A stretch of 64,000 nucleotides of DNA from an uncultured Sutterella sp. (GCA_900545275.1 UQYG01000003.1:137586-201585), one strand, 5' to 3'; counted from the stretch's first letter, positions 43,929 through 53,073 are shown. A program made the numbers and translations. Notes: a model not told the origin generated them from the letters alone.

Positions 43929-43982
43929 ACGGAGCCGCTCGACCTCCTTGGCGGGATGGGTCGGGCGGCTCCGTTCTTTTTC
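43929..43982 (+). terminator. Rho-independent terminator after the RidA-family gene
   Basis: Sixteen-base stem 43929-43944/43959-43974 (ACGGAGCCGCTCGACC and its near-perfect complement), then TCTTTTT. Confidence 0.85.
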
Positions 43983-44048
43983 CCGCTCGGAGGTCCGGTA
44001 CGACGTTTGCGGGACCGACGTCTATCGGTTGCCGAAGCAAAGTCGGCG

Positions 44049-45002
44049 TCACTCATAGAATTCCGGATTTTCTTCGCGCAGTTTCGTGAGACTGCTTCTT
44101 TCGCGCTCGGCAAGCCACTCGACGAAGACGCGCACGCGGCGTTTTTCCCAGGCGGCCTCCGTGGCGCAGACAAAGCACGAGGCGGACTTGCGGCGCCAAC
44201 CCGAAAGAATCGGAACGAGCTGTTTGCTTTGGAAGGCGTCGTGCGCGTGAAAGAGCGGCATGTCGGGGACGATCCCCGCGCTCAGCACGGCGGCGTTTTT
44301 GGCGGAAATCAGACTGTTGAAGCGCAGCGTCTTCTTCCAGAGGAGGTTGACGGTTCGATCGCCCTTCGAGAGCGTTTCGGTGGAATTGCGCGAGGGGGTC
44401 TGCAGCAGAACGCCCGTGTGGTTCACGAGTTCGCTCGGGTGGCGGGGCGTCCCGTGGCGCTGCAGATATCGGGGCGACGCACAGGGGATGAAGGGCATCT
44501 CGCCCACGTAGCGCGCAACGATCCCGGGCATCGGCGTGTCGGGCCCGTAGCCCACCACCACGTCGAGTTTCGGACCGCCGTCGAAGAAAACCGCGGGAAG
44601 ACTGTTGCGTAGCTGACGGAGTTCGATTTCGATGTCGGGGTAGGTGTCCTGGAAAAGAACGAGCCCCGGCGTGATTTCGGTCGGACCGATCCCCGCGTGC
44701 GCCGCGAGGCGGATCATGCCGGAGAGACGGTTCTTGTCGCCCCGCAGGTCGTCGACCATTTCCTGATAGGCGGCCAGAAGCGCCTCGGCCTTTTCATAGG
44801 CGCGCTGTCCCGTTTCGGTAAGTTCAAGCGGACGCTTGTCGCGCAGGAAAAGAGGCGTTCCGACTTCGGCTTCGATCGCCTTCACTGCGCGGCTCGCCGT
44901 GCTCGGTTCACAGTCGAGACGGTCGCTGGCGGCATGAATGCCGCCCGCACGCACGATTTCGCAGAACATCCGCCAAACCCGCAGGTCCTCCGTTCGCGCC
45001 AT
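44049..45002 (-). CDS. LysR-type regulator, divergent from the dcuC cluster
   Basis: A 317-residue regulator. GGIHAASDRLDCEPSTASRA (residues 20-39) is the helix-turn-helix; the effector domain follows with GMIRLAAHAGIGPTEITPGL. AAGGAG precedes the ATG at 45002. Divergent from the transporter and catabolic genes starting at 45310, with repeated TTGCA/TGCAA half-sites between them, it is the likely local activator. Confidence 0.9.
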   Translation of the reverse strand: MARTEDLRVWRMFCEIVRAGGIHAASDRLDCEPSTASRAVKAIEAEVGTPLFLRDKRPLELTETGQRAYEKAEALLAAYQEMVDDLRGDKNRLSGMIRLAAHAGIGPTEITPGLVLFQDTYPDIEIELRQLRNSLPAVFFDGGPKLDVVVGYGPDTPMPGIVARYVGEMPFIPCASPRYLQRHGTPRHPSELVNHTGVLLQTPSRNSTETLSKGDRTVNLLWKKTLRFNSLISAKNAAVLSAGIVPDMPLFHAHDAFQSKQLVPILSGWRRKSASCFVCATEAAWEKRRVRVFVEWLAERERSSLTKLREENPEFYE

Positions 45003-45309
45003 CTTCTTCTCCTTTCCCAAAAAATATCCTAGGACTATCCCTGATGCGTTGCAGAAAAAGCAACCGGGTAAAGCTCATCTTGCAACAAAAACAATGTGCG
45101 GTGGTACGCATCAGAGGACGAATCAGGGTTTTCCTGAGGGGGTTTTGTTGCGCCCCATGCAACATGAGGAGGCAATACGTTGCCTTTTCAATTTTCCAGC
45201 TGAAGACGATACTGCGGGACATCGACGGAGAAGAGCGGCTTTGCGCAGGCTCCGCCGCCGAAAAACCCCGTTCCAAACAAACCCTCTCTCAGCTCAAGGA
45301 GAACCCATC
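45003..45309. promoter_or_regulatory. Divergent control region with TTGCA half-sites
   Basis: About 300 bp between lysR and dcuC. GTTGCA (45048-45053), TGCAAC (45081-45086), GTTGCG (45147-45152) and TGCAAC (45158-45163) form two inverted pairs, a layout expected for a LysR regulator with recognition and activation sites. The AAGGAG at 45299-45304 is the ribosome site of the transporter. Confidence 0.5.
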
Positions 45310-46578
45310 ATGACCTGGCAAATCTGGTTTGCCGTCGCGGCGATCGTTCTGACGATCGTCGGTCTCGTCAAGCGACTCGAGACGCGCATGCTGCTCGTCG
45401 TCGCGGGCTTTTGCATGTGCGCCGTGGCGGGCGAACCGCTCAAGGCCTTCCAATCCTTCGTGAAGGGAATGACGAATCCCACGCTCGTTCCCGCCATCTG
45501 CTCGGCCATGGGCTTTGCCGCGGCCGTGACCGCCTCGAAGTGCGACCAGCACTTGGTCGCCGCCGTGGCGGCTCCGCTCAAGAAGTTGGGCGGCCTTCTC
45601 ATTCCCGCCGCCACGTTCCTCACCTTCCTCATCAACATCGCCATCATGTCGGCCGCCGGTACGGCCGCCACGGCGGGCGCGACCTTCATTCCGCTCCTTC
45701 TTCGCGCGGGCATCCGTCCGGCGGCGGCCGCCGCGGCCGTGGGCGGCGGCACGATGACGGGTCTGTTGCTCAACCCGGGCTGCGCGCACGACATCTACGT
45801 CGCGAAGATGGCCGAAATGGACCTGATGGCCTTCATCGCCTACCTCGCTCCCTACGCCGTGGGTCTCGTCCTCGTCGCGACGATTCTCAACGCCGCCATC
45901 ATGATCCTCAAGAACAAGGACCACAAGGCCGATCCTTCGGAATTCCAGGGTACCGTCCAGGAAACGCAGGCCTTCAAGGTCAATCCCCTCAAGGCCGTTG
46001 CGCCGCTCGTTCCGCTCGTCATCCTCATGAGCGCCTCGATCTGGTTCCCGAAGGCGGGCATCGACGTCGTCGCCGCCATGATCATCGGCACGGTCGTGAT
46101 CGCGCTCGTCACGCTCATGAACCCGGGCGAACTCTCCAAGGCCTTCTTCAAGGGCATGGGATCGGGCTACATGCAGGTGATCGGCCTCATCGTCGCGGCG
46201 GGCGTCTTCGCCGCGGGTCTCCAGGCCACGGGCGCCGTCGCCGCCTTCATCGAATTCCTCAAGGGCTCGAACGAATTCGCCCGCTGGGGCGCCGCCTTCG
46301 GTCCCTTCCTCATGGCTCTGGGCACGGGTTCGGGCGAAGCCGCCATCTGGGCCTTCAATCAGGCCGTGACGCCTTCGGCCGCGAGCTTCGGCATGGAACC
46401 GGAAGGTCTGGGTCTCCTCGCCATTCTCGCCGGTCAGTTCGGCCGCACGGCGAGTCCTCTCGCGGGCTGCATCATCATCGTCGCGGGCTTTGCGGGCGCC
46501 GACGCGGTGCAGGTCTGCAAGCGCCTCTTCCCGGGCATGCTCGTCGCCTGCGTCCTCTCGGCTCTCATCCTGGTCTAA
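45310..46578 (+). CDS. dcuC: DcuC-family C4-dicarboxylate transporter
   Basis: A 422-residue inner membrane protein with about 12 hydrophobic segments. FVKGMTNPTLVPAICSAMGF, SAAGTAATAGATFIPLLLRA, GLLLNPGCAHD, FARWGAAFGPFLMALGTGSG and GQFGRTASPLAG follow the DcuC pattern. DcuC carriers exchange or export C4-dicarboxylates such as fumarate and succinate under anaerobiosis. It opens a five-gene unidirectional cluster; the next gene starts 21 bp after its stop. Confidence 0.85.
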   Translation: MTWQIWFAVAAIVLTIVGLVKRLETRMLLVVAGFCMCAVAGEPLKAFQSFVKGMTNPTLVPAICSAMGFAAAVTASKCDQHLVAAVAAPLKKLGGLLIPAATFLTFLINIAIMSAAGTAATAGATFIPLLLRAGIRPAAAAAAVGGGTMTGLLLNPGCAHDIYVAKMAEMDLMAFIAYLAPYAVGLVLVATILNAAIMILKNKDHKADPSEFQGTVQETQAFKVNPLKAVAPLVPLVILMSASIWFPKAGIDVVAAMIIGTVVIALVTLMNPGELSKAFFKGMGSGYMQVIGLIVAAGVFAAGLQATGAVAAFIEFLKGSNEFARWGAAFGPFLMALGTGSGEAAIWAFNQAVTPSAASFGMEPEGLGLLAILAGQFGRTASPLAGCIIIVAGFAGADAVQVCKRLFPGMLVACVLSALILV

Positions 46579-46599
46579 ATCCCTCGAGGAGAACGCTTC

Positions 46600-48021
46600 A
46601 TGTTCGATCTCATCGTTCGCTCGGCCACGGTCGTCGATCCGGAAAAGTGCACGCAGCGCGTTGCGGACGTGGCCATTGAGAACGGCCGCATCGCCCTCGT
46701 CGAACCCGTGATCGCGGGGCCCGCCCGGGAAGAACTCCCGGCCGAGGGGCTCGTCCTGCAGCCCGGCGTCATCGACACGCATCTGCACCTCACGGCGAGT
46801 CTTTCGAGCCACGCCATGGCGGTGCGGGCGGGCGTCACGACGGCCGTCGACATGGCCGGTCCCGCGGGCGAAGTCATGGCCGCGGCGAAGGTCCGCGGCC
46901 GGGGCCTCAACATCGCGGTCTTGAACGCGATCCTTCCCGAACACAACGTGAAGGACCGCAATCCCGACGCGGCGCAAATCGACGCCTTCCTCACCGCCTC
47001 CCTCTCGGAGGGCGCCTTCGGCGTGAAGCTTCTCGGCGGGCACTTCCCGCTCACGCCCGAAGCCTCCGCCCGCATGGTGCGGCGGTCCGCCGAGCGCGGC
47101 GTCTACATGGCCTGGCACGCGGGCACGACCGAAAAGGGCTCGAACCTCGATGGTCTGCGCGAAGCCGTGGAACTCTGCGGCGGACACCCGCTTCACATGG
47201 CGCATCTCAACGCTTACTGCCGCGGCCGGGTTCTGCCCGTCCTCGACGAATGTCTCGAAGCCGCGGCGCTTCTCGAAGCCCATCCCGAAATCGTGACGGA
47301 GAGTTATCTCTCGGCGCGAAACGGCTGCCCCCTCGGCCTCAACGACGACGGGACGCCCAAGTCCGGGATTCTCGCGGGGAATCTGCGCGCCTTCGGCTTC
47401 ACGGCGGACCTAGCCGGTCTTCGCAAGGCCGTTCTCGCTCACCGTCTCGGCATTCTCGTGCCGAGCGAGGACGACGTCGAGGTCGTCTCGGGCGAAGCGG
47501 GGCTCGAGTACTTCGAAGAGGCCCGGGCCGCCGGGAAACCCGTCGACGGGTCGTTTGACGGCGTCAATCCCTTCGCCGCGCGCGCCTTCTTTGCGGAGAG
47601 CCGCCGCACGGACGGCTCCTTCCTCGTCGACGCGATCGGCACGGACGGGGGCGGCATTCCCCGAAACGTCATTCTCGAGTCGGGCCTCTCGCTTGTGAAA
47701 CTCGGCGCACTCGACGCGGTCGACTTCGCCGTGAAGACCTCGCACCTCCCCTCCCGCATGCTCGGACTCACGCAGAAGGGAACGCTCGCTCCGGGAAGCG
47801 ACGCCGACCTCACGATCTACGACCCCGTCGCGCAGCGCGCCGTCCATTCCTTCGTGCAGGGGGAATTCCTCCTTCGCGACGGGCGCGCGGTGGGACGCGA
47901 AGCGCGGATCGTCTGCACCGAAGCCGGCGTCGAAGCCGTGCGCCGGGCGGGACTCGAACCCGTCGTCGTGACGGGCGGCGTTCCGACGCTCGACCGCAGG
48001 GCCGCAGCGGGACTCGCGTGA
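46600..48021 (+). CDS. Amidohydrolase-family enzyme (dihydroorotase/D-aminoacylase-like)
   Basis: A 473-residue TIM-barrel metal hydrolase. VIDTHLHLTAS (58-68) is the first-strand HxH site; AFGVKLLGGHFP contains a lysine-histidine segment, YMAWHAGTT and HMAHLNAYC give further metal histidines, and VDAIGTDGGG the final aspartate. SRMLGLTQKGTLAPGSDADL closes the composite beta sandwich. It should hydrolyse a cyclic or acyl amide. Its place between a dicarboxylate carrier and a fumarate-forming-type lyase suggests an N-substituted amino acid substrate (inference). Confidence 0.82.
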   Translation: MFDLIVRSATVVDPEKCTQRVADVAIENGRIALVEPVIAGPAREELPAEGLVLQPGVIDTHLHLTASLSSHAMAVRAGVTTAVDMAGPAGEVMAAAKVRGRGLNIAVLNAILPEHNVKDRNPDAAQIDAFLTASLSEGAFGVKLLGGHFPLTPEASARMVRRSAERGVYMAWHAGTTEKGSNLDGLREAVELCGGHPLHMAHLNAYCRGRVLPVLDECLEAAALLEAHPEIVTESYLSARNGCPLGLNDDGTPKSGILAGNLRAFGFTADLAGLRKAVLAHRLGILVPSEDDVEVVSGEAGLEYFEEARAAGKPVDGSFDGVNPFAARAFFAESRRTDGSFLVDAIGTDGGGIPRNVILESGLSLVKLGALDAVDFAVKTSHLPSRMLGLTQKGTLAPGSDADLTIYDPVAQRAVHSFVQGEFLLRDGRAVGREARIVCTEAGVEAVRRAGLEPVVVTGGVPTLDRRAAAGLA

Positions 48022-48079
48022 TCCGCGGAACTTTTGATCATCCATTCCATCCACATCCACTCAACCCAAGAGAACCATC

Positions 48080-49351
48080 ATGAAAAACCTCTCTCTTCGC
48101 CTCACTTCCGTCGCGGCCGCCCTCTGCGCCGCCGGTTTCGCCCAGTCCGCCACGGCCGCCGACATCACGTTCTTCGGCTTTTTGGATCAGGGCCTCACCT
48201 ATCGTCATGAAGATCTGAACGCCGGGATGCGCGGTCCGCAGGGCCAGGGCTCCTGGTCTCCCGCCGCGATCGACCCGGCAACCGGCCACGTCGCGGCCGC
48301 GGGTTCGAAGAGCACCGTCGAACAGGGCACCGGCAACGTCTCCACCTGGGGCATCAAGGGCTCCGAAGAAATCGGGAACGGCACGAAGGTGATCTTCCAC
48401 CTCGAATCCGGGTTCCTCGCCGACGACGGCACGATCTACGGCTCGGGCAACAAGCTCTTCGAGCGCGAATCCTCGGTCGGCATTGAATCGACGACCTACG
48501 GTCAGTTGAAGTTCGGCCGCTTCCCGGCCCTCTCGACGGGCTCGGGGACGACGGGCATCTTCAATTCCCGCGTCAATCCCTTCGGCGCCGGCTGGGGCAA
48601 CATGACGGGCGGCTGGAAGTTTGCCGGCACGCTCGCGAACGCCCGCTACGACAACATGATCAACTACATTTCTCCGAAGTTCGGCGGCCTGCAGTTCCAC
48701 GCCCAGTATTCGTTCAAGAACAACAGCTCCGACGCCGAAGAGGAAGGCTCCCACAAGACCGACCGCTGGTGGGCCGTGGGCGCCACCTACACGGCCGAAC
48801 AGTTCTTCCTCGCCGCGGCGGTCGACTGCGTCAACTACGCGAACCGTCAGAGCTACGGCCTCAATCCCGACGCGGCCGGCCGCTTCGGCGCCATTCGTTC
48901 GGCCGAAGACGCCTACAAGGTGACGGTCGGCGGTCACTACGACTTCCAGGCCTTCAAGCTCTACGGCACGGCGCAGTACATGAAGAACATCCCCTGGATC
49001 GGCGGCTACTCGACGAAGGAGGTCGCGCCGATGCTGGACTCCGCCTTCACGGACAAGGAAGTTTCTCAGAAGGGCTTTGACGCCTGGGCCGTGTCGACGG
49101 GCGTCGACTTCCGCGCCGCGGGCGGCACGGTGAAGATGTCGGTCGCCTATGCGCAGGCCGAAAACCAGAACGACACCGGCGCGACGGGCAAGGACATGCA
49201 GCGCGCCAACGTGGGTCTCGGCTACATCTATCCGCTCAGCAAGCGCACCTCGATCTACGCCGTGGGCGGCTACTTCTGGCAGGACGCCGACTGGCAGAAG
49301 GACGACATCTCCGCGCATGAAGTCATCATGGGCATGATGCACCGCTTCTGA
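48080..49351 (+). CDS. General porin of the catabolic cluster
   Basis: A 423-residue outer membrane porin. The signal peptide ends SATAAD (~28). ADITFFGFLDQGLTYRHEDL, WGIKGSEEIGNGTKVIFHLE, YPLSKRTSIYAVGGY and the terminal MMHRF are family landmarks. It likely admits the cluster substrate through the outer membrane. The start lies 58 bp after the amidohydrolase in the same direction; CAAGAGAACC before the ATG is a modest ribosome site. Confidence 0.92.
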   Translation: MKNLSLRLTSVAAALCAAGFAQSATAADITFFGFLDQGLTYRHEDLNAGMRGPQGQGSWSPAAIDPATGHVAAAGSKSTVEQGTGNVSTWGIKGSEEIGNGTKVIFHLESGFLADDGTIYGSGNKLFERESSVGIESTTYGQLKFGRFPALSTGSGTTGIFNSRVNPFGAGWGNMTGGWKFAGTLANARYDNMINYISPKFGGLQFHAQYSFKNNSSDAEEEGSHKTDRWWAVGATYTAEQFFLAAAVDCVNYANRQSYGLNPDAAGRFGAIRSAEDAYKVTVGGHYDFQAFKLYGTAQYMKNIPWIGGYSTKEVAPMLDSAFTDKEVSQKGFDAWAVSTGVDFRAAGGTVKMSVAYAQAENQNDTGATGKDMQRANVGLGYIYPLSKRTSIYAVGGYFWQDADWQKDDISAHEVIMGMMHRF

Positions 49352-49362
49352 TACGGCACGAC

Positions 49363-49405
49363 GAACGGGGATCCCGTCCGGGCAATCGGACGGGCCCCGT
49401 TCCTG
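49363..49405 (+). other. Long hairpin between porin and lyase genes
   Basis: GAACGGGGATCCCGTCCG pairs with CGGACGGGCCCCGTTC around a GGCAAT loop. It lacks a T run, so it is more likely an mRNA stabiliser or a partial terminator that tunes porin versus lyase expression. Confidence 0.5.
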
Positions 49406-49446
49406 CCAACCATTCACATTCGGCACATCAGGGAGACAAAAAAGAA

Positions 49447-50952
49447 ATGCTGGGAATGCACATGGGACGCGTCCCCGCGCCGAGCGCGGCGGAAGACGCC
49501 GTCGTCGAAAGCGGCGAACGCGTGAACTTCGACACGGAAGACTGGCTGCAGCTCATCAACCGCGCCTCGATCGTCGCGAACGTGGAGGCGGGACTGCTCG
49601 ACCGCGAAAACGCCGGGAAGCTCGCCGCCGCCTTGGACGACATGCGCCGGGAAGGCGAAAAGCCGGGCGCGAAGCGCGCGGAGCTTTACATCACGTTCGA
49701 GCCCGAACTCCTTCGCCGCGCCGGCATGGCGGCGAGCGTTCTGCACGTCGGCCGCTCGAGCCAGGACATTCTCGCGACCGCCAACGCGGGGCTCAATCTC
49801 GAGCGCCTGACGAAGATCCTCGCCGCCCTCTCGGAAGTGCGCTACGCGCTCCTCGAACTCGCCGAGCGCGAAAAGGATACGGTTGTGCCCGCCTACACGA
49901 ACGGCGTGCAGGCGCAGCCGACGCTCTACAGTCACTATCTCCTCGCGCAGATTTCGGTTTTCGGGCGCGACGTCGAGCGCGCGTTCGAGTGCATCCGGCG
50001 CTTCGACTTCTGCCCGATGGGCTCGGGCGTTCTGAACGGCACGGGCTGGCCCCTCAAGGTCGAGCGCATGGCGGAGCTTCTCGGTTTCTCGCGCACTTTT
50101 ACGAACGCCTTCGACGCCGGCCAGTGCGCCGGGAACGACCTGCCTCTTGAAATGTCGCAGATCGCGACCGCCGCCATGCTCCACGTCAACGCCTTCCTCG
50201 CCGACTTCATGGTGCAGTACGCGACGCCGCACCCCTGGATCCGCATGGAGAGCACAAACGGCGAATACCGCTCGAGCGCGATGCCGCAAAAGCGCAATCC
50301 GGGGCTCGTCAACGACCTGCGCCGCGACGCGGGCCTCGTGATCGGGGAAGCCCAGGGGGTGATGCTTCGCATGCAGAATCTCGCTCTCGGCATGGCCGAC
50401 GTGCGCGACGCGCGGGTCATGGCCTCGCTCGCGGACGACGCCTGCATCGTGCTTCGCACCTTCGCGGGATTCGTTCGGACGCTTCGCGTCGACCGCGAAC
50501 GGGCGCTCGCCGAACTCAACGCCGACTGGACGTGCACGCAGGAAATCGCGGACCGTCTCGTGCGAAGCGGGCATGTGGACTTCCGAAGCGGCCACGGCTT
50601 TGCGAGCCGCCTCGTCACCTGGGCCCGTGAAAAGGGGGTGACGCCGCCGACGCTCGAATACGGCGACGTGCTCGCCCTTTGGAAGACCTTCCGCGCGGAC
50701 GTGAAGGCCGCGTCCCTCCCCGAAGACTTTCCGCTCGGCGAAGCGGAACTCCGGGAGGCGACCTCGCCCGAAGGAATCGTGAAGTCGCGCGCCACAACGG
50801 GAAGCGCCAACCCCGACAAGGTTGCGGCCGACCTCGTGCGCGAGCGCGAAGCGCTCGGACTGGTGGCGGTCGAGATTCAAAAGCTCGAGCAGCGGCGCTC
50901 GCTCGCCGAAGCGCGGCTTGACCTCGCGCTCTGCAAGACCCTTGCGGGCTGA
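49447..50952 (+). CDS. Argininosuccinate lyase / EDDS lyase-like enzyme (fumarase-aspartase superfamily)
   Basis: A 501-residue lyase. VLHVGRSSQDILATANAGLN, MGSGVLNGTGWPLKVERMAE and the signature YRSSAMPQKRNPG (residues ~274-286) with the flexible catalytic serine loop place it in the argininosuccinate lyase branch. These enzymes split C-N bonds of N-substituted aspartates, releasing fumarate. No argG or other arginine gene is nearby, and the cluster is catabolic, so a different N-succinyl substrate is likely. ATG 49447, with GGGAG 11 bases before; ATG 49456 is an alternative. Confidence 0.85.
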   Translation: MLGMHMGRVPAPSAAEDAVVESGERVNFDTEDWLQLINRASIVANVEAGLLDRENAGKLAAALDDMRREGEKPGAKRAELYITFEPELLRRAGMAASVLHVGRSSQDILATANAGLNLERLTKILAALSEVRYALLELAEREKDTVVPAYTNGVQAQPTLYSHYLLAQISVFGRDVERAFECIRRFDFCPMGSGVLNGTGWPLKVERMAELLGFSRTFTNAFDAGQCAGNDLPLEMSQIATAAMLHVNAFLADFMVQYATPHPWIRMESTNGEYRSSAMPQKRNPGLVNDLRRDAGLVIGEAQGVMLRMQNLALGMADVRDARVMASLADDACIVLRTFAGFVRTLRVDRERALAELNADWTCTQEIADRLVRSGHVDFRSGHGFASRLVTWAREKGVTPPTLEYGDVLALWKTFRADVKAASLPEDFPLGEAELREATSPEGIVKSRATTGSANPDKVAADLVREREALGLVAVEIQKLEQRRSLAEARLDLALCKTLAG

Positions 50953-50997
50953 CGCCTCCGCGGCGCCCTCCCAACCGTTACGAAAGGATCCATCGTC

Positions 50998-52233
50998 ATG
51001 AATCTGACGCAACAACGCTGGCGGCTCCTCACGGTGAGCTGCGTCATCAATCTCTTCGCGGGGTCGATCTACGCCTGGTCCGTCTTCGGGTCGGCGCTCG
51101 CCGCGCGGCTCACCGACCTCACCGGAACCGCCGTGACCGGGGCGGATCTCGCGCTCGCCTTCGGGCTCGCAAACGGGCTCGGACCGATTCCCATGATCTT
51201 CGGCGGGGCGGTGAACGACCGCTTCGGGCCGCGTTTCGTGATCGTGGCGGGCGGGATTCTCATGGGGCTCGGCCTCTTTCTCACCGGCACGGCCGAGTCG
51301 GCGACGGGCGTGATCCTCTCCTACGGGCTCTTTTTCGGTCTGGGGTTGGGGCTCGTCTACGGCTGCACGATCAACAACACGATGAAGTTCTTCCCCGACC
51401 GACGGGGACTCGTGGGGGGACTCACGACGGCCGCCTACGGAATCAGCTCGGTGTTGGTGCCGCCGGTCGCGTCGTATCTGATCGCCGGGGCGGGCGTCTC
51501 GTCCGCCCTGCAGATCTTCGGCGTTCTCTTCGGGGTCGTGATCGTCACGGGCGGACTCCTCTCGATGCGCTGTCCTCCGGGGTTTGCGCCCGAAGGCTGG
51601 ACGCCGCCCGCGGGCCGGGCCGCGACGGGAACGGAGCGCAACTGGCGCGCCATGCTCGCGTCCTCCGAATTCCCGCCGATGATCCTTCTTCTGATGTGCG
51701 GGGCGATCGCCGCCATGATGGTGATCGCGCACGTCTTTTCGATCGCCCGCGACCAGATGGCGTGGAGCGCGGTCGAGGCGAGCGCCGCCGTCTCGGTGAT
51801 CGCCTTGGCGAACACCTTCGGTCGCATTTTCGCGGGAACGCTTTCGGATCGTCTCGGACGACTCCCGGCCCTTTCGCTCGGACTTTCGCTCTCGCTTCTG
51901 GGGCTGGCCGCCCTGGCGCTCTCGGGTCCCGAATCGCGCGCGCTCTTTTACGTCGGACTCGCGGCCGTGGGCCTTTCCTTCGGGTCCTTCATGGGCGTCT
52001 TCCCGGGGTACACGGCGGAAGTCTTCGGGTCGCGCAACAATTCCGTCAACTTCGGGATCATGTTCGCGGGCTTTTCGGTGGCCGGGATCGCGGGTCCCGC
52101 GCTCATGGGGACGCTCCGGGCCGCGGGCCTTGGGTATCCCGTCTGTTATCTCGCGGGGGGTCTCATTTCGGCGGCGGGCTTCCTCTGCATTCTGCGCCTC
52201 TACGGTCTTCGCCGCAGATTGGCGCTCGGCTGA
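50998..52233 (+). CDS. MFS transporter, oxalate/formate antiporter (OFA) family-like
   Basis: A 411-residue protein with 12 hydrophobic segments. FAGSIYAWSVF, GGAVNDRFGPRFVIVAGGIL (the MFS motif A between TM2 and TM3), NTMKFFPDRRGLVGGLTTAA and GTLSDRLGRLPALSL support an OFA-type major facilitator carrying an organic anion. GAAAGGATCC precedes the ATG. It is the last gene of the LysR-controlled cluster. Confidence 0.85.
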   Translation: MNLTQQRWRLLTVSCVINLFAGSIYAWSVFGSALAARLTDLTGTAVTGADLALAFGLANGLGPIPMIFGGAVNDRFGPRFVIVAGGILMGLGLFLTGTAESATGVILSYGLFFGLGLGLVYGCTINNTMKFFPDRRGLVGGLTTAAYGISSVLVPPVASYLIAGAGVSSALQIFGVLFGVVIVTGGLLSMRCPPGFAPEGWTPPAGRAATGTERNWRAMLASSEFPPMILLLMCGAIAAMMVIAHVFSIARDQMAWSAVEASAAVSVIALANTFGRIFAGTLSDRLGRLPALSLGLSLSLLGLAALALSGPESRALFYVGLAAVGLSFGSFMGVFPGYTAEVFGSRNNSVNFGIMFAGFSVAGIAGPALMGTLRAAGLGYPVCYLAGGLISAAGFLCILRLYGLRRRLALG

Positions 52234-52262
52234 ACCCGATGCGTTGAGAGAGGTGTCGTCGG

Positions 52263-52338
52263 GGCGGGAAGCCGGAGGGTCGGGCCGCAGTCTCCAACAG
52301 TGAGGCCCGACGGAAAGAGGAAAAGCCGGCTTCCCGCC
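52263..52338. other. Nested perfect hairpin downstream of the MFS gene
   Basis: Outer arms of 13 bp, GGCGGGAAGCCGG (52263-52275) and its exact complement (52326-52338), enclose inner arms of 8 bp, GTCGGGCC (52279-52286)/GGCCCGAC (52304-52311). No T run follows. It could be an unusual terminator, a mobile-element end or a structured RNA. No gene is seen in 52339-52521. Confidence 0.5.
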
Positions 52339-52521
52339 GCCGATTGCCGGAAACACGAATGCCGAAGGCCTGCGCTGAGGGAGGCCTTTCGGTGCACGGA
52401 CCGACTCCTTGCGGCGCACGACGCTTTCGAGCGGGAATGGACGGAAGCGTCGGCCGCAGTTTGGAAAATCCATGGAGTCTTTCGGGCGGGGCGTTGTCGC
52501 TTCGCCCTTCTTTTTTTTTCG

Positions 52522-52606
52522 CTTTTTTCGCCTGAGCAACAAGGGAATCAGGGGCGACGTCGTATACTGGATTGTGTTTCAGGCGTTTCCCTGCGGGAGA
52601 AATGCC
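52522..52606 (+). repeat. Duplicated leader/promoter segment, copy A
   Basis: About 85 bp related to 52931-53014: T-rich stretch, CTGAG, then CGTCGTATACTGGAT and CCCTGCGGGAGAA. From 52551 on I count about 79% identity. TATACT (52563-52568) is a candidate -10 and GGGAG a ribosome site. Copy A leads into the small frame at 52634. Confidence 0.65.
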
Positions 52607-52633
52607 AAAGTCTCATGCATACCGGAGCGCGCC

Positions 52634-52846
52634 GTGAAAATCTCGTTGCAGCGAATTTTGGAAGGATTCTCCAATCTGGGCTTTTTGGGGTCGCCGCCCC
52701 CATATCGGATGCCTTCGCGCACGCCTTTTGCCGACGACCGCCGGAAGTTGAGGATGGACAGCCGCCGGTTTTTGGATGCGTTGGGGCGAAATGCCGGAGT
52801 GCTGAAGAGGGGACGAAAGGCTGACGATCGGGCTGCTTCCGAGTAG
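52634..52846 (+). CDS. Small unknown protein behind leader copy A
   Basis: A 70-residue frame from GTG: KISLQRILEGFSNLGFLGSP, then FADDRRKLRMDSRRFLDALG. Not recognised. A possible 11-residue leader peptide starts at ATG 52602 (with GGGAG before it) and ends in TGA overlapping this GTG (GTGA), which would couple the two. Base composition is less GC-rich at the start. It may be a real small gene or chance; the duplicated upstream segment is the main support. Confidence 0.3.
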   Translation: MKISLQRILEGFSNLGFLGSPPPYRMPSRTPFADDRRKLRMDSRRFLDALGRNAGVLKRGRKADDRAASE

Positions 52847-52930
52847 GACTTGTCAGCGGCGGTTGTCGCATTTTGGACAATCCGAGAAGCCGAAAACCCG
52901 AGAGTCTGACGCATCCTCTGTCTTCGTCCC

Positions 52931-53014
52931 GTTTTTCCCGCTGAGAGGCATGGAAATTTAGGGCGCCGTCGTATACTGGATCGCAGTTCCGGCGTCTCCC
53001 TGCGGGAGAACGAG
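52931..53014 (+). repeat. Duplicated leader/promoter segment, copy B
   Basis: Second copy of the 52522-52606 segment, with the same TATACTGGAT (52972-52981) and CCCTGCGGGAGAA. It leads into the gene at 53074. The shared pieces suggest a duplicated promoter and leader, possibly with common control. Confidence 0.65.
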
Positions 53015-53073
53015 CCCGCCGTCTTCTTCAACCGACCGCTCCTTGCGGTCTATCCTTACGAGCCCTTCGCACC

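Noticed and set aside
49414..52542. A very long antisense open frame (over 1000 codons, Arg/Glu-rich) across the lyase and MFS genes
   Set aside because: It mirrors two well-recognised genes, has shadow-type composition and no family features. High-GC codon bias keeps the opposite frame open. Similar long shadows at 5633-7630, 45289-47283 and 15901-17679 were rejected for the same reason.
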